A stretch of 64,000 nt of DNA from Spirochaetales bacterium. Lineage in GTDB: Bacteria; Spirochaetota; Spirochaetia; DSM-2461. The stretch spans positions 1-64,000 of the forward strand of contig JAFGYD010000215.1 of the NCBI GenBank assembly GCA_016936295.1, read 5' to 3'. Under the pieces are notes generated by a model. The model did no database searches, had not been told where the DNA came from, and saw nothing but the letters and a program-made list of their open reading frames with translations. Shown here in pieces: positions 1-8,457 of this stretch (the stretch's first letter is position 1; each line of letters opens with the position of its first letter). The position numbers and the translations under genes were made by a program.

Positions 1-894
1 CTTCCATTGGAAAATAGAAGTTCTTTAGGCTATGATTTGAAAAAAGGGAATTGGATAGAAACTGTAGAACTTGTCTCTCCTATGGGGGCCGATATTTCAG
101 TTTTTATGAAGAGGGTAAAAGCTCTTGAAGAAGCAGGTATAAAGTATATTAATATTCCAGATGGCCCAAGAGCATCTTCAAGAATGTCAGCTTTTGCTAC
201 AGCTTTACACATTAAACAACAGACAAAAGTTGAGCCAATCCTTCATGTTTGTGGTAGAGATAAAAATCTAATAGCAATGCAGGCTGATTTTTTAGGTGCT
301 GAATCTTTTGGTTTAAGGGATATGTTACTTGTTACGGGCGATCCACCTAAAGTTGGAAAATATCCCCATGTAACAGGGGTATTTGACGTAGACTCTGTTG
401 GAATGCTGCAAATGACAAAACGATTGAATGGATGTGTTGATATTGGAGGAGAAAAACTTTCAAGTGGGACATCTATGGTAAGTGGGGCAGGAATAAATCC
501 TGTAGCTCCATTTATAGATAGAGAGATTGAGCGGGCATTTCAAAAAGCAGAAGCTGGAGCAGAATACTTTATATCGCAACCTGTATATGATATAGAACTT
601 CTATCTAATTTTATTGATAAAATAAAACAGACTAATGTGCCTGTAATTATAGGTGTATGGCCATTAGCATCTTATAGAAATGCTCTATTTTTACAAAATG
701 AGGTGCCTGGAGTAGAAATTCCAAAATATATCCTGGATAGGATGGAAAAACATACCGACAAAGAACAGGCTAGAATTGATGGTGTTGAGATAGCAAAAGA
801 GATTATTTCTACCCTAAAAGACAAGATTGCAGGGGTTCAGGTAAGCCCTCCATTTGGTAATATTTTAACAGCGATAGAAGTATTACAGAAATAG
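1..894 (+). CDS. Methylenetetrahydrofolate reductase domain, 3' part of a probable bifunctional homocysteine S-methyltransferase/MTHFR
   Basis: The frame is open from base 1 and ends at TAG 892-894, so the window starts inside the gene. About 297 residues are visible. They form the TIM-barrel MTHFR domain, which reduces 5,10-methylene-THF to 5-methyl-THF with FAD for methionine synthesis. Recognisable motifs are VELVSPMG near the start, LLVTGDPPKVG, and FISQPVYD in the second half. The block SLGYDLKKGNW just before the barrel resembles the linker of YitJ-type two-domain proteins, in which an N-terminal homocysteine methyltransferase precedes the MTHFR domain. A TTG at 7 could be read as a start, but it has no ribosome binding site and the frame continues upstream. 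The bifunctional call is inference because the N-terminal half lies outside. A strong hairpin terminator follows. Confidence 0.8.
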   Translation, partial: LPLENRSSLGYDLKKGNWIETVELVSPMGADISVFMKRVKALEEAGIKYINIPDGPRASSRMSAFATALHIKQQTKVEPILHVCGRDKNLIAMQADFLGAESFGLRDMLLVTGDPPKVGKYPHVTGVFDVDSVGMLQMTKRLNGCVDIGGEKLSSGTSMVSGAGINPVAPFIDREIERAFQKAEAGAEYFISQPVYDIELLSNFIDKIKQTNVPVIIGVWPLASYRNALFLQNEVPGVEIPKYILDRMEKHTDKEQARIDGVEIAKEIISTLKDKIAGVQVSPPFGNILTAIEVLQK

Positions 895-900
895 ATTAAA

Positions 901-935
901 AGTTACATTGTGTAAAAGCAATGTAACTATTTTTT
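901..935 (+). terminator. Rho-independent terminator after the MTHFR gene
   Basis: A perfect 10-bp inverted repeat, AGTTACATTG at 901-910 and CAATGTAACT at 919-928, encloses an 8-nt loop and is followed by ATTTTTT. It lies 7 bases after the stop codon. Confidence 0.9.
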
Positions 936-974
936 ATACTATTAAAAAATGTAAAAAAAAATTATTATATAATT

Positions 975-1991
975 GTGAAATCACTATTTCTTTTTATTTT
1001 AAATTTAACTGTCTATTCTCTATTTAGCCAAGAAATAATAAAAATTAATAGTTACGATTTTGATAAACAGATGAATTTTTATAATGTTCCAGGCATATCC
1101 ATATCTATAATAAATAATGATAACCCACAGTTTTATAATTGGGGAAAAGGCATTTCCCAAGATACTCTTTTTAATGTTGGAACAGTAGGACATTTAGTTG
1201 TAGGGTTGGCAATTGGACAATTAGTTGATATGGGTTTAGTTGACTTGGATAGAGATGTTAATGATTACCTTGAATCTTGGAAAATTAGAGAAAGTTTAAC
1301 AACAGAAAATAGAAAAGTAACCCTAAGATTGTTACTATCCCATATGGCAGGAATTTCTGAGTCGCAACCGAAAGGATTTGATGTCGCTCCTGAAACAGAG
1401 ATACAACCCCCGTATATAAGGTTCTATCCCGGTTTAAAAAGAAGATTTTCATGGTCTGGATATTATATAGTCCAAAAAGTTATTGAACAGGTAACTAATA
1501 AAGATTTTAATACATATATTAATGAATCCGTATTTGCTCCACTAGGAATGAAAGACAGCACTTTCAAGCATGATTTTTCTTCTAAAAATATTGCTATTGG
1601 ACATGATCTTTTTGGTAAAGAGGTTGGATTTAAATATTATTCCGAAATAGCTAGCCTGGGTTTTTGGACGACAACCAAAGATTTATCTACTTTAGTTATA
1701 GAGATAAATAAAATAATTAATTCTGACTATACCGGTATCTTTAGTAGAGATAGTCTTTTAAAAATGCTCACTTATCAGAAGGGTGGTTGGGGACTTGGTC
1801 CATCATTGAAGTTTGATAATAGGGAGCAAGTTTTTAGACAAACAGGATTTACTTACGGTTTTGTTAGTAATTTAATTGTAAGGCCATATAGTGAAGAATC
1901 AATTATCATTTTGGCAAATGGCGAGAATGCTTGGAAGGTAATACTAGAATTAATACATACAATAGATGATTATAAAAAATGGGGGCTTTAA
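975..1991 (+). CDS. Beta-lactamase-fold (serine hydrolase family) secreted protein, probably catalytically inactive
   Basis: The 338-residue protein starts at GTG with a hydrophobic N-terminus (residues 1-18) that looks like a signal peptide. Residues 30-330 follow the class C beta-lactamase/penicillin-binding-protein family (PF00144 type): VPGISISI, then LFNVGTVGHLVVGLAIGQL, LLLSHMAGI, and RQTGFTYGF near the C-terminus. The catalytic tetrad SxxK of the family is replaced by TVGH (residues 70-73), and the YxN-type motif reads WSG (in RFSWSGYYI). The active-site Ser and Lys are therefore both gone, and I infer a non-catalytic or ligand-binding protein. Its stop overlaps the preferred start of the next gene (TTTAATG), suggesting co-transcription with an FHA-LuxR regulator. 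No clear ribosome binding site precedes the GTG. Confidence 0.8.
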   Translation: MKSLFLFILNLTVYSLFSQEIIKINSYDFDKQMNFYNVPGISISIINNDNPQFYNWGKGISQDTLFNVGTVGHLVVGLAIGQLVDMGLVDLDRDVNDYLESWKIRESLTTENRKVTLRLLLSHMAGISESQPKGFDVAPETEIQPPYIRFYPGLKRRFSWSGYYIVQKVIEQVTNKDFNTYINESVFAPLGMKDSTFKHDFSSKNIAIGHDLFGKEVGFKYYSEIASLGFWTTTKDLSTLVIEINKIINSDYTGIFSRDSLLKMLTYQKGGWGLGPSLKFDNREQVFRQTGFTYGFVSNLIVRPYSEESIIILANGENAWKVILELIHTIDDYKKWGL

Positions 1992-2548
1992 TGGATGTTG
2001 TACACTGGTCATTAGAAGGAAGAGATGCAAAAGGACAGTTATGGATAATAATCCTTGATACATATCCATTTATTATTGGTCGGGGTGATAATTCAAATCT
2101 TCTTCTTGCAAAACCAGGCGTTAGTAGACAACATGCTCTTATAGAGACTATTAAGAGTGAACTCTTTATTTCTGACCTTAATAGTACAAATGGAACTCTT
2201 TTAAATGATAGGGTTTTGAAAGAAAAAAAAAGATTTTTAGAGGGTGATAAGATCTCTATTTGTGAATACTCTTTTAAGCTTTCAAGGGTAAAAGATGATA
2301 TAGGAAGTGAAAAAACAATAATTACGAGTTCAAGTAATAGTGCCGATGAATTTGTACAAAAATATAACTTAACAGCCAGAGAATCAGAACTTTTATCCTA
2401 TTTAATTAAAGGGATATCTACAAAAGAAATTGCAGATTCAATGTTTATTTCTGCTGGAACAGCAAAAAATCATGTATTAAATCTTTTGAAAAAAACAGGA
2501 ACTCACTCTAGACTTGAATTGATAACTCTTTATAAGGAGTTAATATGA
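1991..2548 (+). CDS. FHA domain-LuxR-type helix-turn-helix regulator
   Basis: This is a 185-residue protein. Residues 20-100 are a forkhead-associated (phosphothreonine-binding) domain with the conserved residues G30-R31, S45-R46-x-H48 and N67-G68. Residues about 120-185 are a LuxR/GerE DNA-binding domain (LTARESELLSYLIKGIST, then KEIADSMFISAGTAKNHV). An upstream in-frame ATG at 1979 exists. The start at 1991 is preferred because it overlaps the previous stop (TAATG) and follows GGGGG at a good distance. The gene ends with an ATGA overlap into the receiver-GGDEF gene. The domain order suggests a regulator that reads phosphothreonine on a partner. No Ser/Thr kinase is in the window, so the partner is unknown. 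Confidence 0.85.
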   Translation: MDVVHWSLEGRDAKGQLWIIILDTYPFIIGRGDNSNLLLAKPGVSRQHALIETIKSELFISDLNSTNGTLLNDRVLKEKKRFLEGDKISICEYSFKLSRVKDDIGSEKTIITSSSNSADEFVQKYNLTARESELLSYLIKGISTKEIADSMFISAGTAKNHVLNLLKKTGTHSRLELITLYKELI

Positions 2549-3789
2549 TAATTTTACATATTAATAAATTTAGTCCCGATCCAATTTTTGAAAATAGTTT
2601 AAAAGCTTTGGGGAACATTACATTTGTTCATTTATCCTCAATGGAGAAGGCTATTAAATTTTTAAACTCGAATATCGTCTGTGTATTAATTGTTGGAGAG
2701 TTTTTAACCGATGAGTTAGGAATAAAATTAATAGAAAAGATTAATAATTCGGAATTTTTCAAAATACCAATAATTTACATAGTAGAAGATAGTAGCAATA
2801 ATTTACTTGAACACTACTCTACAATGGGTATTAAGGACTGTCTTTTAAGGTCAGATTTAACTTTTACAAGAATTAATACCATTATTGACTCTTTAATAAA
2901 ACAGAAACAGTTGGACGTAGGCATGAGTTCCCTCTCTGTAGCTATTGTTGATGACAGTGAATTATCCCTTAAAGTTGTGCATAATATTCTTAAAGATGAA
3001 AATTTTACAAGTGTAACACTGTTTAGTAATCCAGTAGAACTGTTGAAAAACTATGCGTATTATGATCTTTTTTTTGTGGATATTGTAATGCCTTCTATTT
3101 CTGGAGACAAATTAGTTGGAATGATTAGAAAGATGTCGCCAAATAGTATTGTTATAGCTATGTCAACAGTTGATAATGTCAAAACAATTTCTCATGTTTT
3201 AAACGCAGGAGCAGATGATTATGTTGTTAAACCAATAAATAAGGTAGAATTATTAGCAAGAATACGAACGAACTATCGTTCCTTTATGCTTTTAAAAGAA
3301 CTTGAAAGGGTGGCAAGTACAGATAGTTTAACAGGTGCCTTAAACCATGGAAATATATTTAAAACCGTTAGAGAAGAGTTGAAAAAAGCTAAAAGTAATA
3401 ATAGTATAATCTCAATGGCACTACTTGATTTAGATCATTTTAAGGATATTAACGATACTTTTGGGCACTTAGTTGGCGATGATGTTCTTGTTGTATTTTC
3501 TCAGCATGTACAGAGAAATTTAGATAATCGATATTTTTTTGGTAGGTATGGAGGTGAAGAATTTCTTATCTTAATGCCGGACACTACTCTAAAAAATGCA
3601 TTTAGTTTCTCAGATAAACTAAGAGAGGATTTCTCCAGACTAAAAATTAATGGAATTTCAAGTCCAGTTACATTTAGTGGTGGTATTGTTCAATGGGATG
3701 GACAGGAAGATTTTAGCACCTTCTTAAAGCGATCAGATGATTTATTGTATGAATCAAAGGATATGGGACGAAATAAAATCTCATTTTAA
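2545..3789 (+). CDS. Response regulator with pseudo-receiver, receiver and GGDEF (diguanylate cyclase) domains
   Basis: The 414-residue protein has three parts. Residues 1-120 are a receiver-like fold without the phosphoacceptor Asp (LIVGEFLTD at the usual site). Residues 130-245 are a complete receiver with VDDSE, phosphoacceptor D179 in FVDIVMP, and Lys in VVKPI. Residues 255-414 are a diguanylate cyclase domain with signature GGEEF at 336-340, which makes c-di-GMP from two GTP. The RxxD inhibitory-site position before GGEEF reads D-N-R-Y, so the canonical product-inhibition site is absent. It overlaps the FHA-LuxR gene by 4 bp. A PilZ-like protein at 63050 is the only candidate c-di-GMP receptor in the window. 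Confidence 0.92.
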   Translation: MIILHINKFSPDPIFENSLKALGNITFVHLSSMEKAIKFLNSNIVCVLIVGEFLTDELGIKLIEKINNSEFFKIPIIYIVEDSSNNLLEHYSTMGIKDCLLRSDLTFTRINTIIDSLIKQKQLDVGMSSLSVAIVDDSELSLKVVHNILKDENFTSVTLFSNPVELLKNYAYYDLFFVDIVMPSISGDKLVGMIRKMSPNSIVIAMSTVDNVKTISHVLNAGADDYVVKPINKVELLARIRTNYRSFMLLKELERVASTDSLTGALNHGNIFKTVREELKKAKSNNSIISMALLDLDHFKDINDTFGHLVGDDVLVVFSQHVQRNLDNRYFFGRYGGEEFLILMPDTTLKNAFSFSDKLREDFSRLKINGISSPVTFSGGIVQWDGQEDFSTFLKRSDDLLYESKDMGRNKISF

Positions 3790-3799
3790 ATATTAAAAT

Positions 3800-3828
3800 T
3801 TGACAAAGCATTTAATATATACTAATCT
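3800..3828 (+). promoter_or_regulatory. Sigma-70-type promoter of the TetR/ABC operon
   Basis: A consensus -35 TTGACA (3800-3805), a 17-bp spacer and a -10 TAATCT (3823-3828) lie upstream of the tetR-type gene. Transcription would start near 3835, directly against the operator palindrome. Confidence 0.7.
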
Positions 3829-3836
3829 TATTCAAT

Positions 3837-3853
3837 AGACCGACCGTCGGTCT
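3837..3853. promoter_or_regulatory. TetR-family operator palindrome
   Basis: AGACCGACCGTCGGTCT is a perfect palindrome with 8-bp arms around one central base. It resembles operators known for several TetR/AcrR-family repressors (GACCGAC arms). It sits just downstream of the predicted -10 and 18 bp before the TetR-family start codon, a typical autorepression layout. Confidence 0.85.
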
Positions 3854-3871
3854 GTTGATTGGAGAGTCAAT

Positions 3872-4549
3872 ATGGAAGAAGATTGCAGTAAAAAGAGTGA
3901 TATTATTAAAATTTCTAGGCAGCTATTTTACACTAAAGGTTACAGTAATACTTCAATTCAAAATATTATAGATATTGCAAATATTGCGAAAGGAACATTC
4001 TATCACTATTTTAAATCTAAAGAAGATCTTCTTAACCAGTTAACCGATATTGATGTTGATGGTTTATATTCTGTCATAGAAAAAATTGAAAAAATGCAAA
4101 TCGATGCAAAATCTAAACTTATAAAAATATTTCAATCCGCAACTAGTTGGAAAAACGATAATATTTCAGCTTTAAAACCACTAATTAAAGTAATTATTTC
4201 TGATTCCAACCTAATTCTTAGAAATAATATTCTACAGCATCAGAATTCAAAGTTAGCCCCCCTCTATGCCCGGATAATCAGTCAGGGAGTAGACGAGGGT
4301 GTTTTTCATGTAAGAGATAAAGAATATACATCCAAATTTCTTATATGTAGTTTTGATTATTACGGAAATCAAGTTTATAAATTTTTTGAACAATCAACAT
4401 ATTCTAAAGTTATAGAGGATGAATTTATTAATTTGTTAAGGAACTTTGAAGATACAATTGAACGTCTTTTGGGAACTCATTCAGGTAGTATAAAAATTGC
4501 AGAAGATGAAATTGTAAGAAATTTATATAGAGGGTTAATGGAGGCCTAA
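3872..4549 (+). CDS. TetR/AcrR family transcriptional regulator
   Basis: The protein has 225 residues. Residues about 8-55 form the TetR helix-turn-helix (ARQ-like helix KISRQLFYTKGYSNTSI, then IAKGTFYHYFKSKEDLL). The remainder is an all-helical ligand-binding and dimerisation domain whose ligand cannot be predicted. The start follows GGAGAG. It is the first gene of an operon with an ABC exporter-like system beginning 1 base after its stop, and its promoter carries a perfect operator palindrome. I infer that it represses itself and the whole operon, with derepression by a substrate of the ABC system. Confidence 0.93.
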   Translation: MEEDCSKKSDIIKISRQLFYTKGYSNTSIQNIIDIANIAKGTFYHYFKSKEDLLNQLTDIDVDGLYSVIEKIEKMQIDAKSKLIKIFQSATSWKNDNISALKPLIKVIISDSNLILRNNILQHQNSKLAPLYARIISQGVDEGVFHVRDKEYTSKFLICSFDYYGNQVYKFFEQSTYSKVIEDEFINLLRNFEDTIERLLGTHSGSIKIAEDEIVRNLYRGLMEA

Positions 4550-4550
4550 A

Positions 4551-5231
4551 ATGATAGAAATTAAAAATTTGACCAAAGATTATCAATCTGGAGCGACAGT
4601 TGTTAAAGCCTTAAGGGGAATAACAGTAGATATAGATTCGGGTGAATTTACAGCAATAGCTGGACCTTCTGGTTCAGGAAAGACAACAATGCTAAATATT
4701 ATTGGCTGTATTGATAGTCTTGATTCTGGCACTGTGAAAATAGGAGATCAAGAGGTTTCAACTATGGCAAAAGTAGAAAAATCTTATTTTAGAAGAGAGA
4801 ATCTAGGGTTTATTTTTCAATCATACAATTTAATTCCTGTTCTTACAGCTTATGAGAATGTAGCTTTTCCATTAAATCTTTTAGGATTATCAGAAAAAGA
4901 GATTAAACCAAGAGTAATGCAAATATTAAAAGAAGTTGGACTGGAAGGTATGGAAAACAGGATTCCTTCCAAACTATCAGGTGGTCAGCAACAACGTGTT
5001 TCAATAGCCAGAGCACTGGTTAAAAACCCAAAATTAGTATTAGCAGATGAACCAACAGCCAATCTTGATTCTAATACAGGAAGAGAGATATTGGATTTAA
5101 TGCTAAAAATGAATGAAAAACACAATACAACCTTTATATTCTCCACCCACGATCAAATGGTAATGGAGTGTGCAAAAAGATTACTATATCTTCATGACGG
5201 AGCAATTATTAGGGATGAAAGGAGGGAATAA
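4551..5231 (+). CDS. ABC transporter ATP-binding protein, MacB/LolD type
   Basis: This 226-residue ATPase has Walker A GPSGSGKTT (residues 38-46), the Q-loop in FIFQSYN, the signature LSGGQQQR, Walker B LVLADEPTANLD and the switch His in STHD. The length and sequence are typical of the LolD/MacB/FtsE group, which works with FtsX-like permeases to move lipids, lipoproteins or peptides through the envelope rather than to import nutrients. GGAGG precedes the start. It overlaps the first permease by 1 bp. It is the only ATPase here for four permease genes, so it probably energises two different permease pairs. Confidence 0.95.
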   Translation: MIEIKNLTKDYQSGATVVKALRGITVDIDSGEFTAIAGPSGSGKTTMLNIIGCIDSLDSGTVKIGDQEVSTMAKVEKSYFRRENLGFIFQSYNLIPVLTAYENVAFPLNLLGLSEKEIKPRVMQILKEVGLEGMENRIPSKLSGGQQQRVSIARALVKNPKLVLADEPTANLDSNTGREILDLMLKMNEKHNTTFIFSTHDQMVMECAKRLLYLHDGAIIRDERRE

Positions 5232-6493
5232 TGTTTCTTTTGAAATTTTCCTGGAAAAATTTAACCAGACATAAAAGGCGTACTGTAATAACCGCAATTT
5301 CCCTAGCTGTTGGTCTAATGATGTTTATATTAATGGATTCAATGCTAGTTGGTGCTTTTGAAATTTCTAACCGGAACTTAATGGATGCCGAGACAGGACA
5401 TGGAAAGATATTAACAAATTTAGCATTTGAAGATATGAAATTTTCTCCTTTGAGTAATCGAATTGAAAATCCCGATTCTATTATTAAACTTGTAGAGAGT
5501 AATGGAGCAAAGGCTTCAAAGCGTGTTGTGATAAATGGAGAGATTATATACTCAAATGAGTATTTCCCTAAAGAAGGTTCGACTCAAGTTCTTTTTACTG
5601 CAGTGGATTTGGATAGTGACAATAATGTTTTTAACGTTATGCACGAAAAGAATCTTGTCGATGGGCGGTTTATGGAGAATGGATCCGATGAAGTAGTTAT
5701 TGGGTCGTGGTTGGCAGAGGATATTGGAGCTAAGGTTGGTTCTGTTTTTACTCTCTCTCTAAGAACTGCTTCGGAAGGGGATGACCCTGGTTTTTATCAA
5801 ACTATAGATGTAGAGATAGTGGGTATTGTTAATGTTGAGAGCCCAAATGTAAATAGGAGGGTTGTATATTTCCCTTTGGATATGGCTGATTTTTATTTAG
5901 ACTTAAATGGTTCCGTTACTGAAGTTGCAGTTAAGCTACCTCTTAATGAAACAATAGATTCATTTAATAAAAAAATCGAGTCTACTCTACCTGAAGGGTA
6001 TGGTTTTTTTACCTGGAGAGAGATAGGTGCTGATTATTTAGCTTTAACTGAAGCTAAAAGTGGTGGAAGTTCAATCATGATGATGCTTGTAATATTTATA
6101 GCTATAGTAGGAATAACAAACACTATTTTAATGACTATTAACGAAAGACAGAGAGAATTGGGTATGATGAGAGCTCTGGGTATGTCGGATAAATCAATTA
6201 AATTGGCATTTATGATAGAGGCTGCTGGAATAGGCTTGATTGGAGCAATTTCTGGTGTAATTTTAGGTTGTCTAGCTAATATTCCAATGGTAAATATTGG
6301 AATAGATTTTTCATCGTATATGAGACATACAGATATTGGATATAGAATTAGTAATGTAATGTACGGGGTTTGGAATTTTAGTGCAATATTTAAAGCATTT
6401 ATTGGAGGAATTATTATTCCAGTAATAGTAGCCTATTTCCCAACTAGATCTGCAACTAAAAAATCAATCCCTGATTGTATTCATGGAAGGTAG
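5231..6493 (+). CDS. ABC transporter permease, FtsX/MacB-like (pair 1, type A)
   Basis: The 420-residue permease has one transmembrane segment near residues 18-40, a large extracytoplasmic MacB-type core (about 45-270) and three transmembrane segments after residue 280. ERQRELGMMRALGMS is the cytoplasmic coupling region of FtsX-like permeases. It is clearly paralogous to the product of 9515-10774; both begin FLLK, share NLTRHKRRT, and carry a DAET..GKILT segment. The C-terminus overlaps the region upstream of the second permease. I infer that it forms a heterodimer with the next gene product. Confidence 0.92.
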   Translation: MFLLKFSWKNLTRHKRRTVITAISLAVGLMMFILMDSMLVGAFEISNRNLMDAETGHGKILTNLAFEDMKFSPLSNRIENPDSIIKLVESNGAKASKRVVINGEIIYSNEYFPKEGSTQVLFTAVDLDSDNNVFNVMHEKNLVDGRFMENGSDEVVIGSWLAEDIGAKVGSVFTLSLRTASEGDDPGFYQTIDVEIVGIVNVESPNVNRRVVYFPLDMADFYLDLNGSVTEVAVKLPLNETIDSFNKKIESTLPEGYGFFTWREIGADYLALTEAKSGGSSIMMMLVIFIAIVGITNTILMTINERQRELGMMRALGMSDKSIKLAFMIEAAGIGLIGAISGVILGCLANIPMVNIGIDFSSYMRHTDIGYRISNVMYGVWNFSAIFKAFIGGIIIPVIVAYFPTRSATKKSIPDCIHGR

Positions 6494-6501
6494 GAGGATA
6501 T

Positions 6502-7734
6502 ATGAAACTAGGTAAAATAGCTTTACGAAACCTGAAACGGAATAAAAAAAGAAGTATCCTATCTCTTGGAGCAACTATGATTGCGACTTATGCTATTGTT
6601 TTTATGTTCTCATTTATTGGAGGTCTAAATGTCGATATGCAAAACGTGGCCAAGAATTATAACTCAGGGGAGATTCTTTTGAGAAATGTAGAGTATGATG
6701 ATGTATCTTTCTCTCTATCCAGGTCTGTTTCCAATTATAATGAAATTATAAACTTACTTAAAAAAGAGTTTCCTCTCTATGAATTTTCTCCTAGATTAAA
6801 GTTCCCATCAACGGTTTTTGATAATAATAATAGTGATAGATCATATATTAGCATTGGAATAGGGGTTAACTTTCAACTTGAAAAAGTATATTTGAATATA
6901 GAAGATAAAATAGTAGAAGGAACACTTCCGCAAAACTCCAGGGAAGTTCTTATGGGTATTGGTTTAGCTAATGAGTTAGGACTTGGTGTTGGAGATAAAT
7001 TTACCCCCATAACAATGACAAAAGGGGGTGCAAGTACTGGAATTACCTTTAAAGTTTCTGGATTAGCTAGATATGAAGATGCTGGTTTTACAAATAAAAC
7101 ATTTTTAGCACCCCTGGATGAGTTGCCAAATATGCTAAAAATGGAGGGAAGTGTTACAGATATTCTAATTAAGAATGTAGGTGATGAAAATCTTGAAGAA
7201 TCAATAACTGAGATAAACTCAGTTTTACAGAAAAATGGATATACAGAGATAATTGCAAATTCATGGAAAGATATTGGTATAGGTTATTCCTGGATGCAAA
7301 TGGCTAGTTTTGCTTACACCATTATTGGAACTGTATTTTTTCTACTAGCAAGTACTGTTATTGCAAATACAATGCTAATGGTTGTTTTTGAGAGAAGAAA
7401 AGAGATAGGAACAATAACTGCATTGGGTATGACAGAGGTGGAAGTAATTAGATTGTTTTTTACAGAAGCTCTCATGTTAGGTTTGATTGGAGCAGCTTTA
7501 GGCGTTATTTTGGGTGTTATTACAATAATTCCACTATCTTTTATTGGTTTAGATTTATCATCTGCAACAGGTGATATAGATATAGGATCATCCTTCTTTA
7601 TCTACCCTAAAATTAAAATTACAACATTAATTTCAATCTTTTTGTACTCTGTGTTTATTGCTTCCTTTGTCTCTTTTTTCCCATCCAAGGGTGCTGCAAA
7701 GGTAGATCCAATAGTTGCATTAAGGTCTGAATAA
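6502..7734 (+). CDS. ABC transporter permease, FtsX/MacB-like (pair 1, type B)
   Basis: The 410-residue permease has the same four-helix plus periplasmic-core layout as its neighbour but belongs to a different subgroup. The start at 6502 is chosen over an in-frame ATG at 6475 because AGGAGG lies at 6492-6497 and the protein then begins MKLGKIALRNLKRNKKRS, the standard N-terminal amphipathic helix. The coupling motif is ERRKEIGTITALGMT. Its paralogue is the product of 10784-12007, with matching segments such as FTPIT.TK and VFERRKEIGT. Together with the type A permease and the ATPase it should make a complete transporter. Confidence 0.92.
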   Translation: MKLGKIALRNLKRNKKRSILSLGATMIATYAIVFMFSFIGGLNVDMQNVAKNYNSGEILLRNVEYDDVSFSLSRSVSNYNEIINLLKKEFPLYEFSPRLKFPSTVFDNNNSDRSYISIGIGVNFQLEKVYLNIEDKIVEGTLPQNSREVLMGIGLANELGLGVGDKFTPITMTKGGASTGITFKVSGLARYEDAGFTNKTFLAPLDELPNMLKMEGSVTDILIKNVGDENLEESITEINSVLQKNGYTEIIANSWKDIGIGYSWMQMASFAYTIIGTVFFLLASTVIANTMLMVVFERRKEIGTITALGMTEVEVIRLFFTEALMLGLIGAALGVILGVITIIPLSFIGLDLSSATGDIDIGSSFFIYPKIKITTLISIFLYSVFIASFVSFFPSKGAAKVDPIVALRSE

Positions 7735-7743
7735 GGAGTTTAT

Positions 7744-8457
7744 ATGAATAAAATATTACTAGTTTTATGTTTAATTATTACAACAGGTTTAATTTCTCAA
7801 GATGCAGAAAGTATTATTAAAAAAGTAGATGCAAATAATACTTTTGAATCGTATAAAGGAAGCGGGAAAGTCATTATTGAGGGCAAATATGGAAAGAGAA
7901 CAAGCGAATATTTAGCCTATGCAAAGGGTACAGATGACTCTCTTATAGAATTTTTATCGGGAGAAGAAGAGGGGCAAAAGATATTTAAAACAGCAGATGA
8001 TTTATATATTAAGTATCCTTATGCCGAAGAGATTCAAAGATTATCCCGTAAAAAAACTTTAGGTGCCGTTTCATACGATGAGATGTCGGGGGAACGGGAT
8101 ACATTAAAAAACTATGATGTAAAACTTTTAAGAGAAGATGAAGTAGATGGAAATCCTGTATATGTAATTGAATTAATTGCAAAAACATCAAAGGTTGCCC
8201 ACTATAAGCAAGAAATCTTTGTGGATAAAAATAGTTATGCAGTTTGGAAAGTTCTATATTATTCAAAGTCTAATAAACTTACAAAAGAGATGTTAACTAT
8301 TGAGATGGAAAAAGTTGGTAATAAAACAGTTGCAGTCCATTCATTAATTACAGATAAGCTAAAAAAGAATAATAGTACAGAAAATATTATTACCGATATT
8401 CAAATTGATATAGATCTAAGTGATTCTTTATTTAGTTTGGATGAGCTGTCATGGTAA
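7744..8457 (+). CDS. Periplasmic outer-membrane lipoprotein-sorting (LolA-like) protein
   Basis: The 237-residue protein has a signal peptide (MNKILLVLCLIITTGLIS) and then a beta-rich domain beginning DAESIIKKVDANNTFESYKG. This matches the LolA-like family annotated as outer membrane lipoprotein-sorting protein (PF17131 type), which also contains sequence like YPYAEEIQRLS and SYDEM. LolA-fold proteins carry acylated cargo across the periplasm in an open half-barrel. The position between ABC permeases and an outer-membrane barrel fits a shuttle role in one envelope-spanning path, but cargo is unknown. AGGAG precedes the start. The gene overlaps the next by 7 bp. Confidence 0.85.
   Translation: MNKILLVLCLIITTGLISQDAESIIKKVDANNTFESYKGSGKVIIEGKYGKRTSEYLAYAKGTDDSLIEFLSGEEEGQKIFKTADDLYIKYPYAEEIQRLSRKKTLGAVSYDEMSGERDTLKNYDVKLLREDEVDGNPVYVIELIAKTSKVAHYKQEIFVDKNSYAVWKVLYYSKSNKLTKEMLTIEMEKVGNKTVAVHSLITDKLKKNNSTENIITDIQIDIDLSDSLFSLDELSW

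Noticed and set aside
53-894. Complete stand-alone metF gene beginning at TTG 7
   Set aside because: The frame is open to base 1, the TTG has no ribosome binding site, and the preceding residues resemble the linker of two-domain enzymes.
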